A DNA stretch of 64,000 nt from Lycium barbarum (taxonomy: Eukaryota; Streptophyta; Magnoliopsida; Solanales; Solanaceae), in assembly GCF_019175385.1 (NCBI RefSeq), contig NC_083346.1:119849771-119913770 (forward strand), in the 5' to 3' direction. Of the stretch, positions 11,084 to 22,681 are shown piece by piece. The position numbers and the translations under genes are program-made. The notes beneath the pieces were generated by a model. It saw only the letters and a program-made list of their open reading frames with translations. It ran no database searches and was not told the origin of the DNA. Position 1 is the first letter of the stretch. Every line of letters starts with the position of its first letter.

Positions 11084-11269
11084 CTAAAAAAATAAAAAAT
11101 AAAAAATTGTAAAGGTATAAAAATTAAACCTAATACTAAGAGATCCGTGATAGAATGAGTAATACTAAGAGATCTGAGTAAAATCAATTAAAGAAATGGT
11201 GATTAGGGATTGGGATTTGTTACCTCTGCTATTATGAAATAGGATATCATATATGCTTCAAATGCTTCA

Positions 11270-13829
11270 TCAATACTCAGATCTCTTCAACATCTCTTTC
11301 ATTCTCTCTGGAATCTCCTTTAGCTTTGGACAGACAAAGATACTCAGACGTTTAATCAGAGGCATTGCACTTGTGCCTAAATCCCATCTTTCTAGGTGGG
11401 GAAGACATTTAAGACGAAGGAACTCCAGTTGATTGAAGCTGTTATCACTGCAGGTAATTTCTTCTCCAAAATAAGCTCCGTCTAATAATTGGAGATCCCT
11501 TAGGTTTGGCAACATTCCTAGAATAGGCATCAGATCTTCCATGAGACTTGACGCCTGAAGGACCATCATTGTGACTGAATTTGGAAATGGGGGCAATTTT
11601 TCTATTCTCCCAAATAACCACAATTTCTGGAGCTTTTGGCAACAACTAAGAAATTCTAGGGCTGGGAATGATTCATTAGGCTCACACCCCAATTGGAGAG
11701 TGCTAAGGTTTTGCAAGCTGCTAATGTTGTTTAGGGAGTAAGATTTCTTAATACCTCTCATGCTTAATTCTCGAACATTGACTAAATCAACTCGGTCAAC
11801 ATCTTTCCACTGATCACAACGAATGCCTCTAAGAACTTGAAGACTTGTGAGTTTGTTTATATGTTGCAGAGGTTCTGAATATGGAGCAACTAAATGTCTT
11901 AGATTTACTAGGTCGGCTGTCTCCGGGGGTAGTTGGTATGGGTCAAAGTTGTCTTGGACATCAAGTGTCTGTAAATTCTTGAGGTTGCCTATGGAGGAGG
12001 GAAGAACAGGGATACCTCTCAATCTTAAGAACTTAAGGTGGTACAAACTTCCTATGGCATCAGGTACTACATATGTTTTTCCACCACTAGAACCCAAGTA
12101 CAACACATATATATGTTGGAACTGATTACGGAACTTTATAAGACTTAACTTATAAAAATCTCTATCGAAAAACAAAACTGACCTTAACTTCAAGATAGAA
12201 AGATCAAGTGAGAGGTACCTTTGTGCTTGACCATGAACGACATGTCTGAGACATAAGGGGGATATGGAGTGATTTCTTTGATCATAAATGCCAAAGAAGT
12301 TTTTCTCCGATGCCTTTTCTACAGCAAGATCCCGAAGTAGATCATGAATCCTGCATTGAGTAACTTCTTCCCAAAATGTATCTGCCACTTGAACCAAGCT
12401 TCGTCTTATCAGCTCATTCAGGAAGCCTTCAGCGACATCCTCCATTCTTTCTTCTCCTCTTGGTATGAATCCCTCCGCCAGCCACAACCGCCTTATGTCT
12501 TCCGCAGGGATCACATGATCTTCCGGGAAAATACCGAAGTAAAGAAAACACTGCTTGAGCATTGTTGGCAAATCATTGTAGCTCAATGATAGTATGTAGG
12601 AGATTTCAACAGAATCATCTCTAATATTCTGCCAAAGGTGGTCCTTCACCTTTTGCCATTGTTCTAGCCCCTTTTTATGCGAAAGTAGTCCACTTAATAC
12701 AACAATGGCAAGAGGTAAGCCTTTACACTTGTCCACCATATCCTTAGCTAGCCTTTCCATTGTTGGGACCATTACCCGAACATCGAGTAGTTTCTTGCAA
12801 AAGAGGTCCCAACTCTCTTCTTGGTTAAGGTAACGAAGTTTATGGACAAAACCTTTGTCTTCTGCTCTTTCGGCAACTTCCTCCTTCCGCGTGGTAATAA
12901 TGACTCTGCTGCCATTCTTGCTATCTGGGAATGCTCTTTTCAGACTTTTCCAAGCTTCTCTATGCCATAAATCATCGACCACCACAAGGTATTTGCGTTC
13001 TTTTAATAGATCACGAAGGTGACATTCTAGATCTATTTCAGTCATCTTTTCCAACAAATCTAGATCTTCCTTGGTGCGTCCTTGGATAGATTTTATGATA
13101 CCCATAAGAAGATCCATAGTATTGTACTCTTGAGAAACACATATCCACGCGCGTATTGGGAAACTAGAGACTATATTAGGACTATTGTAGAGGTTTCTCG
13201 CAAGAGTGGTCTTGCCTAGTCCGCCCATACCATAAATGGAGATGGCGCTTCTGTGAGGTTCTGCTTTGAGAAGTTCAGCTAGCAATCTTTCTACAACATC
13301 CTGAAAGCCAACAAAAATGTGATCCTGATCATCCACATAGGAGGTAGTTCTCCTCAGTCTTCTGACCATGGCAGACCGATTGTTTGGTGGATTACTTGGC
13401 CCTTCTCCTGCAATATTATCAATACTTCTAATACCATAAGTCTCTCGTTTGCTTTTGATGTCCATGATTCGCTGCTTGAGTGATTGAATCTCCTTGCCAA
13501 CTTTGTGGAATTTGGTCTCCTTCCTACAAATGCAAGCGCAAGCCTTCAGATGACTTGCAAATCCATCGTCACTATATCTACCAGCCTCGAAGCTGTAAGT
13601 CTCCAGTATAGCGACAGCGTCATTAGCAAAAGAGTTGATTTGAAACACCCATTGTCACTCTTTGATCTTCACTTTGCTTTTCCTCTGCATCTTTGAGGAA
13701 AGATTGCATGAACCGCAGCTCATCAGTCAACCACTGCACATCCTCTCTTATACTTAAACGCAAGCCAACTTCTTGTATGAGGAAATAGCCCAGTTTCTGA
13801 ACTGCAAACGACACAAAGGCATCAACCAT
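11270..13829 (-). CDS. CC-NB-ARC-LRR disease resistance protein, RPP13-like, with a frameshift
   Basis: This is an intracellular immune receptor of the CNL class. From the ATG at 13829 an Rx-type coiled-coil start (MVDAFVSFAVQKLGYF, FMQSFLKDAEEKQSEDQRV) runs about 60 residues. The frame then breaks between about 13645 and 13655 and resumes as 792 codons. In that part the P-loop GMGGLGKTT is at residues 140-148, kinase-2 LVVVDDLW at 221-228, RNBS-B GSRVIITTR at 246-254, GLPL at 310-313, RNBS-D (CFLYFGIFPED) at 367-377 and an IHD version of MHD near 434-436. LRRs follow to a stop at 11270. Total length, about 855 residues, is normal for the family. The nucleotide-binding motifs are intact, so a single indel or a sequencing error is the only visible defect. 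If real, it leaves a 69-residue truncated product. Family placement comes from recall of motif style, not a search. Confidence 0.85.
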
Positions 13830-14160
13830 TTTCAAGAGTCTTGATATTTAGTATATTCAGAGCTGGAAAAAACGGGCTGTATGGAAAATATTGGAAGAAA
13901 GCTGGAGAAAGAGAAACAGTGGAGATAAAACTAAGATCAAGTTGAAGAAACTGAAGCCGTTGATTGTGAGTTTTATAAGAGATGAATACTGTTTTTGTGT
14001 TAATGAATTGAGTGTTCAAGATGGTTCATTAATAAAGTGATTAAAGCATAAAAAATCCGACAGGTGAATATGGGGCTTGTGGAAAAGTATATGTGGGGAA
14101 AAGTTAAAAGTAACAATATTATGTGTTGTACAGTGGTCCACCACCTAATAATACTGTTTA
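13830..14160 (-). promoter_or_regulatory. 5' region of the resistance gene, source-like copy of the dispersed repeat
   Basis: The 300 bp upstream of the ATG include 'gatcaagttgaagaaactgaag', 'gtgattaaagcataaaaaatcc', 'atatggggcttgtggaaaa' and 'gttgtacagtggtccacc'. The same landmarks occur in the same order in repeat copies A, B and D. I could not assign a TATA box or transcription start with confidence. Confidence 0.55.
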
Positions 14161-14355
14161 GTCAATATAAAAAAAGTTTTAAATCCTTCTTTTACTTTTT
14201 CCCTTTAAAAGCAAATTTCACATTCTCCAAAATATATATATATATATATATATATATTCTTCTATTATTTTTTTTCTTCTAAAAGCAAATTCCACATTAT
14301 ACTCCTATGTTTTAAATTCTTCTATTATTTTTTCCCTCTAAAAGCAAATTCCACT
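14160..14355. repeat. Direct short repeats and a (TA)n microsatellite
   Basis: This holds repeats of 'aaaagcaaatt(t/c)cacatt' like those at 9256-9470, with a (TA)n run at 14232-14257 between two units. Confidence 0.7.
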
Positions 14356-14924
14356 TTATCTTAAATTATTTACTCACAAGAATTGTAATCCAGACGAGAA
14401 AATTAAAGCAGGTGATTTGATTTGCTGCCTTGGAAAGATGGTATTGTGCTTTGAATTTTGTCTTTATCTGGGTCTTTTTTTTTTTTTTTTTTTTTGCAAT
14501 TTCGTGCTTCAGTTACAGGGATTTCAATTTAGTTTTCATGTAATATACTTATTCGTGAGTTAAGCCAAAGCTGTATTTGAGATCAATTAAGCAATCTCAA
14601 GCATTATTATTGAAAGCTAGGAGATTTGATTAGCAGATTTGGGATGCATTGTGACTTTTTGGCTTTTATCACAATCATGATTTTCATGCAAATTCTAATT
14701 TCTTGCTTCAACTGCAGGCTATTTATGTAAATTAAGGACTACCAGGCTGTCTTTGAAGTTCAAACGTGTTTTGTCGTGATTTCCGCTTTGAATTTCTGCA
14801 AAAGCTTCTGCCATGGTCCATATCTAACTCTGTCTCTTTATCATAACAGTAAGTCTTTTATATTATAAGTTCTAATTCCGATTAAAATCCTAACCGGTTG
14901 CAGTTTTCAGCTTTGAAACTGATA
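14356..14924. other. Unassigned non-coding DNA
   Basis: The sequence is T-rich and contains a run of 22 T near 14476-14497. No protein-coding signature was recognised. Parts look transcript-like (mixed composition, 'ttgcaggct'), but no splice pair can be justified. Confidence 0.4.
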
Positions 14925-14934
14925 CAACTTCTCA

Positions 14935-15819
14935 GAGAAAAGGATGAAAATGGTCCCTTAACTATGATAGTAGGTTCAAAATAGTCCCTTAACTATGCAC
15001 TTAACGGTTTTAGTCCTTTAAGTTTGTTACAAGTTAACAAAAATGGTCCCTTAACTATGAGAGTAGGTTCAAAATAGTCCCTTAACTATGCACTTAACGG
15101 TTTTGGTCCTTTAAGTTTGCCATAAGTTGACAAAATGGTCCCTTAACTATGAGGGTTGGTTAAAAATAGTCCCTTAAGTATGCACTTAACGGTTTGATAA
15201 TGTCAGAAAATGATGTCTCGAAACACAAAGACCGACGGACTCTATCGATTAAAACTGAGGGAATCCATCGACTAAATAAAATACACTAGACTTTAGAAAT
15301 AAATTAGAAATAGCAGAAACTAAAAAAGTTGTCACTACCAAAAACAAGCGAAAAAAATGATGGACGGAAACCGATGGATAAAATCGAGGGACACTATTTT
15401 TTTTTTAATTTTTATTGTTTTTTACGAAAACCAACGGAAGTCCATCGGTTATTTTTGAGGAAAAATGCGTAGAATTTCATCCTATAACCGACTAACGTCC
15501 GTCGGTTTTGTCCCGAGTTATTTGACCGATCTAGAGTTCTCACTAATTTTTTCCTTTTTTTCATAGTTCTCGTCAAATCTAACAAACAGAGTTCGATGAA
15601 TATTTTGTCGAGACTAAAACTGTCAACTTATGGCAAACTTAAAGGACCAAAACCGTTAAGTGCATAGTTAAGGGGCTATTTTGAACCTACTCTCATAGTT
15701 AAGGGACCGTTTTTGTTAACTTTGTAACAAACTTAAAGGACTAAAACCGTTAAGTGCATAGTTAAGGGACTATTTTGAACCTACTATCATAGTTAAGGGA
15801 CCATTTTTTTCCTTTTCTC
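14935..15819. mobile_element. Non-autonomous Mutator-like element with long compound TIRs
   Basis: The element is bounded by a perfect 10-bp direct duplication, caacttctca (14925-14934 and 15820-15829). Its ends are inverted: gagaaaagg.. on the left and ..ccttttctc on the right. The arms (about 14935-15195 and 15610-15819) are built from subrepeats of about 92 bp carrying 'tggtcccttaactatg' and 'gcacttaacggttttagtcc', three on the left and two inverted on the right. The 885-bp element has no transposase frame. A 9-11 bp target duplication with long TIRs fits the MULE class. Confidence 0.8.
15335..15540. mobile_element. Possible CACTA-derived core inside the Mutator-like element
   Basis: The core has a 'cactaccaaaaac' start and several ccgatgg/ccatcggtt/ccgtcggtt motifs like the subterminal repeats of plant CACTA elements. 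No matching right terminus was found, so this may be a fragment. Confidence 0.25.
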
Positions 15820-15829
15820 CAACTTCTCA

Positions 15830-18436
15830 CACGTTCCCCCACTCCTTTTTTTTCTTTTAAACTTTGATTCTTCTGAACTTTTCACTTTTCATATGTTTTT
15901 CCCAAATTTTGAAATCACATTCTGTATCTAAACAAATTAATATGCTAACCGGCTTTATCATAACCATATATTGATACAAGATTCTATCCAAAGTTACCAT
16001 TTCAGTTTTATATAGTTCTTCAGAAGAAAGTGTGAGAAGTCCCAAGAATGTAACTGCTGCAGATTAACAGTTTCTTCCCTATTTGTGATAGTGGTAGTTT
16101 TAGGGCAGACAAATTTGAGGCAGATACAACAACAAATGGCGAGTTACCACAATTGCATAATGACACAAACTGGAGGTAAGAATCCTCTCAAATCCTTGAA
16201 GGTTCCATTGTTTCTCGAAATACTCTCAAATCCTTGAAGGTTCTGCTTTTGATCCATTTCAATCTGTTCCTGAAATATTACAAAATGGAGGTAAGAATCC
16301 TTCGAGGTAGACTCTGTTTGATTATTGTTTTTGTGCTTTTCTTTACCTTGAGTTAAGTTCTGGATGAGAAGATACTGATATATTAGAGAAGTTGTATAGA
16401 GGTTTGTTGTTGATGATTGTTAATCTCTTTTTCTGAATGAGTTTCTTATCTCTGGTGAAAAAAAAATTTCTTATCTCTAGGTTTGTATCTTTGCACATTG
16501 TCACTTTTACATAGTGCAGTGGGGTTGGATGGGGTTTTCTAGCGAAATAGTACAACAAATTGAGCTAAATCAAATAAGAGTTAGGCGGGAACTTCATATT
16601 CTTAACCTGACATTATCCTTTATTCTTTTAGCTTTTCCATTTAATTAAGGGTAGAAGACAAAACACGAACCGGGGTAAATTTTCATTTTTACATATAGAC
16701 TATATCTTTCCATGGTCTAATGCTTATTTAGATTAACCGATTGTATAAATTCTACAATAAGATTTTGAAGCATCTGCATCTCTGATCAGTTGTTGCTTCT
16801 TCCAGTGCAGACCTGCAGGATGCAGTTTAGAGTGAAAAGTATGGATTGACAACTAAATTACGAGAATTCATTTTCAAACTAGAGGTAGAGTCTCTAACCG
16901 CATGAATAAGCGCTCAGGCGTGTGACAAAACTTAATATGCATCTTTTTAGGCTCAAAGTTTGGCACAAGAATTTTGGTAAAGAACTTTTAATACCTCAGT
17001 TTCTTTGGGCAGTTACTGAATGCATTGATTAAAATCAGTCTTCTTTCTGTACAAAGGAAAAAATGCCAACCTCTCTTTTAGAGGAATTCTTTTCTTATTG
17101 AGTTTTTCATCTAACTTTGCATTTATATATAATGAGATTAATTAAGATGTGTGTTGTAGACACTATTGTTGGTTCATCTATGGTTGAGGTATTAGATTCT
17201 TTGGCTTTTTATCTTAGTAATTTTCTAGGAAACATTTTTGAATAAGACACCTACTCAGCGTCAACAAAGATAGTCTTGATAGATTGCTGAGAGATGCATC
17301 TTCGCATATATAGTATAAGACACGGTTGTCGGGAATTATTTGATTCTTTACTTATTTGAGGCAGAATAGAATCTACATTAAAAAGCATTCTAGCAGGTTG
17401 TCCAGGATTAGATTGCCCAGATAGTGGAGACAAACGACAAAACATATATTTGGTGAAGTAGTACTAACTACTAATAAGCGGAAGCAATGGGTGATGATCT
17501 CCAGAGGCTATAACTCGATGGCAAAAGATTGCAGGGCAGATTCATATGGAGTTATAACAACAAATATGGACAGTGATGTTTTAGAAGTGAGTTAATAATA
17601 CTTTTTTGAAATGTAGATGGCGCTTTTGGTGGCAACGACCAACGGAGGATCAAAAAAGCAAAAGATGGTCAGTGTTCTCTTCTGGTCTTTTACTGTACAT
17701 GAAATGGTAATCTGCTGGACATATTCTTTCTATTTTCATTAACTGGGATTGTGGCTTCTGTCTTTTGTGAAAATACTGATTTGTGCCATCATCTTTAGTC
17801 TTTGTTACTTTGTATTGGTACTTGGTGCTGTTTCTGCAATTCATGCAATCTTGATCTTAATTACTACCATGAAATGAATGTGACGCAGCATTTAAGTAGA
17901 CGAAAGAGGGACCGAAGAGGGCGCCGTCTGGTAAGCTTAAAGCAGGACCTTTATCGAAAACATTTAGACAATAATGCTTTTTAGTATGTTTATCGGACGT
18001 GGGAGTTGTCCATGATGTTTTCCACCCAAAATGACTTCCTTCATATCAAACACACATCATTTCTTAATGACATCATTTTTTTTTTTTGAAACTGGTAACT
18101 GTTTAATGACATCATTTTGATGCCACTCAAATTTAATTACTTTAAAGGCTAGATCACGTCAGGCGTAGAAGGGATGTAATTAAAATTGAGTTAGTAAATT
18201 AGACTTCTAATGATTGATTATTTTGGCATGCATTGCGTCTCTGCTTTTGCAGTAAAATTGTGTCCTTTATAGTTTGCATCAGGTGTCTGAGCTTGTGTGT
18301 ACAAAATCAGAAAAATAAGGGACTACAATAAATCGACGAGGAATTCGTGAATTTTTTTAACTCAAATTGCAGGAACTATACTGAAGCTAGTTAGATAAAT
18401 GAACTCCTCTGCTATGCGAGTATGAACGAAAAAAAT
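15830..18436. other. Unassigned non-coding DNA
   Basis: No recognisable protein or bounded transposon was found. A near-duplicate pair of short segments ('ctcaaatccttgaaggttc', near 16189 and 16226) and a few T-runs are present. Exon-like GC content near 17450-17640 did not resolve to a known family on either strand. Confidence 0.4.
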
Positions 18437-18439
18437 TAA

Positions 18440-19197
18440 AATGTAGACTTGCTTCTATGGAATCCATGAACTAGAAAGTTCAAGAAATTGCCAGATGCTA
18501 CACCTATTGGTACACCTGTTTGTTCTAAATATGGTTTTGGATATGATGAGTTCTGTCATGATTATAAGGTAGTATTAGTTATGTTTTATGATTGCACATA
18601 TGTAAGTTTGGATCCTATTAAGGTCAAAATACATAGTCTAAAGAGTGATTACTGGAGAACAGTTGTTGAGGATTTTCAAGGCGGAATGCGATCCACTCAG
18701 GCGGGTAAGTTTTCAAATGGGAAGCTTCATTGGGCTGCGAATGATGATGACTGAACATCATTTCTATTGATTTGACCGATGAGAAATGGCGGAAGGTTGA
18801 GCAGTCCTGCTATGGAGAAGGATATAGTCTTTTGCATCTGGCAGTGTTGAGAAGTGATCTTTCTGTCTGTTGTAATTATATGAGTAGTCACACAGATGTG
18901 TGGGTTATGAAAGATTATGGGGTTAAAGAGTCTTGGATAAAAATGTATACCATCAAATATCTTAGTGATTTTGAGAATACTTATTTTTCTCGTTTGCTTC
19001 CTTCAACTCTTTGCATGTCAAAAAAAGGTGAAATATTGCACTTAATTGGATCAACTCTGATGATACACAATCCAAAGAATGAATCGTCCAGATATACAAA
19101 GGTTGCTGAGGTTCGTAACTGTTTCGCAGCAAACATCTACATTGAAAGCCTAATTTGGCCCCTTTTACAAAACGAACCAAGCACACAACAAGAATGA
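18440..19197 (+). pseudogene. F-box-associated (FBA) domain protein fragment
   Basis: The reading matches the C-terminal part of plant F-box proteins of the CPR1/At3g23880 style, the substrate-binding half of an SCF ubiquitin ligase subunit. It starts LLWNP, then FKKLPDATPIG, GFGYDEFCHDYKVV, FSNGKLHWAA, IISIDLTDEKW and WVMKDYGVKESWIKM, and ends near YIESLIWPLL. There is an in-frame TGA at 18467-18469 after WNP and a frameshift near 18755, where one base appears lost between HWAANDDD and the next segment. No F-box domain is visible upstream. About 240 residues remain, against a usual length near 400. This is a 5'-truncated pseudogene. Confidence 0.7.
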
Positions 19198-19809
19198 AGG
19201 TTGTGAAAGCACAAATGAATGACAATGGTGTAGCTAATGACTTGTAAGTGTTCCACCTGATACATTTTTCTGTTTCTTTGTCAAACATAAAAAAAGCATG
19301 TCATACTCTAGGAACTTCTTTGCACTGCATTTGCTTATAGATTTTATTTTCCCTTTTGTTTTTGCGTATTTCCATAAAATAATTTTGTGACGACAGTTAT
19401 TTGGTTGTGGTGCTTGGTGTCTTCTACTCTCAAAGTAAATGACATTAGACATTGTAAATCTTTTTGAGCAATGAGTTAACGGGACGTGTCGTCCCTCTAA
19501 GAGCTTTTGCAGCTGGTGAATTGAATTAGCAGTGGCTGACCGAACTGCATGTATTCTTTATTATTGATGCTAGAGGAAAGGGAACTCTGCCTTCTGTTTC
19601 GGTAGATTAGATTAGTCAGAGAACTTTCTTTAGCTCTAAGACTAGGGATCCAAGGAATTGGTGGGAATCCAGAAGAAAGAAAATCCCACTCTTAGAACAT
19701 TTTGGTGGTTTTCCTTGTTGCTTAGATCTAAACTGTTTTTACCTGTCAAATGACATATCATGGGGTGCTTGGTTAACTGATATGTACCTTTTGAGATTTT
19801 AAGAAATGA
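19198..19809. other. Unassigned DNA downstream of the F-box relic
   Basis: No gene was recognised. It may include the old 3' flank of the F-box relic. Confidence 0.4.
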
Positions 19810-21250
19810 AAGCTGATGTTAAGAACAATTAATCTATCCCCTGCTGACTGCATGAACCAAAATGACGAAGCATGGTTTTTCCGTGTCCTCAATGTTTATT
19901 CTTTGTTCCATGTGCATTGAGAGTGACTTCTCCATGTTCGCTAGTTGCATATCCCACTTTGTCGTCTCTGTAGCTTGAATGCAGACGAAGCTCAGAACAA
20001 GCTTTTCCTTCCCTTGAATATCTGATGTATGTAGTATCTTGAGATTGTCGTGGCACAAGGTTGAACAAGCTTCTACTACTCTTGATTTCTTCTTTTGTAT
20101 GTAGTATCTTGAGATTGATTTTGAACTACAAGCAGATCTTCCCTCTGCTACTTATATGTTGATGCTAGTGATGATTTGTTCAACTTCTAATGAATATCCA
20201 GTGATGCATGGTGAAAGGAAGGACATTATAAAAGCTGTTGGTAATTTTCTGATATAGTATCTAGTTTTGGAGGTTTTCTTGTTGCTTATATCTTGCTGTT
20301 ATTGCTTCGACTCTGTCTTCCATTATTTTAGTTATACAATCAGTGGCTGTTTCTTCCTTCACTTTAGCATTAATGTTGACATTAGCAAAATGGTTGAATG
20401 AGGATAAAGCAATTAGCTGCTATGATCACGAGAGTAGATTGGGAATACCTGTGAACACGGAATTCTAGGAGACATAGATTGGGTATGAAGCTTTATTTAA
20501 TAGGATCCTGTCGGCTTTAGAGTATATGAAAGTGCAAATGTTTGTCATCTTTGTCGTTTCAAACTGGAAGGTTCCCGATATAATGAATTCTCTTATCTTG
20601 TTCTTAATAGAGCTTATTATATCAAAGTTGTCTTTTCACGAATCTTCATACATTCTGTTGAATCTTTCATTCATGATATTAATAGTTCAAAAAGAACTAG
20701 GTGTTGTGGTTAGGTTGTGTATCATAAAGTAAGAGATGAAAAGCCTTGTCAAGTAAAACTCTACTTCATTATGGTATAAACTATTTGTTGTGGCATTGTG
20801 GAGATTTAATTCATGTTAAGAGCAACTAATTCATGGTGTCAAGTATTTGTTGTGGCGTAGCTTTTCTCCGTTCTTAATGTTCATTGTATATTCTCTTATT
20901 TCCATGTGCATAGACAAAGACTTCCGTGTGTTCGTTAATTGCATATCTCACTTTGTTGTAGCATGAACGCGTCGTGACAGAGTTGAACAAGCTTCTCCTT
21001 CTCTTGAATTTCTGGTGTATGCAGTATCTCGAGATTGTTGTGACAAAATGTTGAACAAGCTTATCCTTGTATACAGTATCTCTCTGGATCACAAGTTGAT
21101 GTTGATCCCCCAGCTACTTACATGTATGATGATTTTAGTGATGATTTGTTCAAATTGTAATGTTATTTTAGTCAAAGAAGTAGAAGGTATCCGGTGATGC
21201 GTTGTTAAAGGAAACTTATACAGTAATGTACTTGATAACTTTCTGATGCT
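19810..21250. repeat. Diverged tandem duplication
   Basis: Segments near 19810-20250 and 20815-21250 share colinear phrases: 'ttaagagcaac/ttaagaacaatt', 'gttgaacaagctt', 'tgtatg(t/c)agtatct(t/c)gagattg' and 'agtgatgatttgttcaa'. A smaller repeat of 'tatgtagtatcttgagattg' occurs at 20030 and 20097. No coding frame is supported. Confidence 0.6.
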
Positions 21251-21701
21251 TTTGGTTTTAGAATATTTCTGCTAATTAACTCTAAATTCCTTTATATATG
21301 GCTTGAGTTAAGAGATGTACATTGCCATCTTTTTACAGCAACAACATAGTTACGTTGCCATCTTTTTACAGTTACAATATCAACAAATGCATCGAGGAAC
21401 AAGTAACTGATTTTGGTTAACTGCGGTGTACGGAGTAGCTTGTCGCATACCTCTAATATTATTCAATCTGCATTAAAGGGGCATGGTTAAGTTAACCCCT
21501 AAAATCTCACACCAGAAGCCAATGTGATTTAGAGGGAACAACCCTGCTTCCGAATGACACACTCATTTTGTTGGCTTTGTATCATTGTAGGCTTTGGAGT
21601 TTGAAGACACATTCAGATATAGAGACATGCAAGTGAACCAAAAATGTAGTGTTTCAAAACAGCAAGCAGTCAGTGGATCATTTGCTTCTGCTTTACAAAA
21701 G

Positions 21702-21845
21702 CTTTTACAAAGACTAAGGTTGTGTTTAGTAAGACAGAAAACGTTTTCCACGGAAATTATTTTTGTTACAAAAGCAGAAGCTTTTACAAAGACTAAGGCT
21801 GTGTTTAGTAAGACAGAAAACGTTTTCCTCGGAAATTATTTTTGA
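21702..21845. repeat. Tandem duplication, period 79 bp
   Basis: 'Cttttacaaagactaagg(t/c)tgtgtttagtaagacagaaaacg' begins at 21702 and again at 21781, with very few differences, so the duplication is recent. The segment resembles the edge of a MITE ('aaaacgttttcc.cggaaattattttt'). Confidence 0.8.
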
Positions 21846-22600
21846 AGAACATATTTTCTCGGAAAATAAGCGATTTTCTAGGAAACTATCATTTTGAAGA
21901 GCATTTGATATTCATAGCAAAACTTAGTAATGCTGACATTATTTTTATCGATTTTTTGATTTGTGGTATTAAATAACATGCGTTTGTATAGTTTTTAAAT
22001 AGTGCTGAATAGGGCGTGTTAGAACATAAATAGTATTGGTATGTTAATGACATGATTTATTATGTATAAAAATAATATTTAAAAGGGTGTATAACTAATA
22101 TACGTATTAGTTATACATAGATTGATAACACTACCAAATGAAGGATTAAATAATACATGTGAATCCACGTTCAAATCATCCTAAGAGGAAACCACGTTCA
22201 TGCTGGACATGTGAAGCCATAGTATAAGCTTCGGACAATGGCACGGATGAAGTATTGGGGGTTTTCTAAAAGTAGGTGTAGGTTAATGGGTCCGGTTGTA
22301 AATTGATTGTGTCTAGTTACATTTGGACCAATAAATTAATGTCATATATATAATTAAAAATTTTATATATTCCACATCAGCTTCCGTTAAAAGGTATGAC
22401 AACTTTAAGCTTAAATTTAACCTCATGGGCAATTATGATCTAATAGGTGGAAGAAGGCCAATTTTGAACTATTTCCAACAAGTTCAGGCATTTTTTATCC
22501 TTTCACTTTATTTTTCAAGGCATAAGGCTTTTGATTAAGGGTAAGTTAAGTAAAACACATTGTTATTTTTTATTCATTTTCACCCTCAACGTTGCTATAA
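21846..22600. other. AT-rich intergenic DNA
   Basis: No gene was recognised. A few transposon-like phrases occur, but no terminal repeats or target duplications could be fixed. Confidence 0.4.
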
Positions 22601-22675
22601 AAATCAAACTCTCCCTCAAATTTGAACAATAGACATTCTCCCCTTGTAAAGCAAAGTTGAGGGAGAGTTTGATTT
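22601..22675. repeat. Perfect 19-bp inverted repeat with a 37-bp loop
   Basis: The arms 22601-22619 (aaatcaaactctccctcaa) and 22657-22675 are exact reverse complements. The right arm abuts the target duplication of the next element. It is a possible MITE remnant or stem-loop. Confidence 0.8.
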
Positions 22676-22681
22676 AGTTTA

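Noticed and set aside
17251..17984. F-box N-terminal exon upstream of the FBA fragment
   Set aside because: No LPxxLxxEIL-type F-box motif was found in any frame between 17 and 18.44 kb.
18772..19197. Independent gene starting at 18772
   Set aside because: The start Met lies in the middle of the FBA domain reading. It is the continuation of the frame-shifted fragment from 18440.
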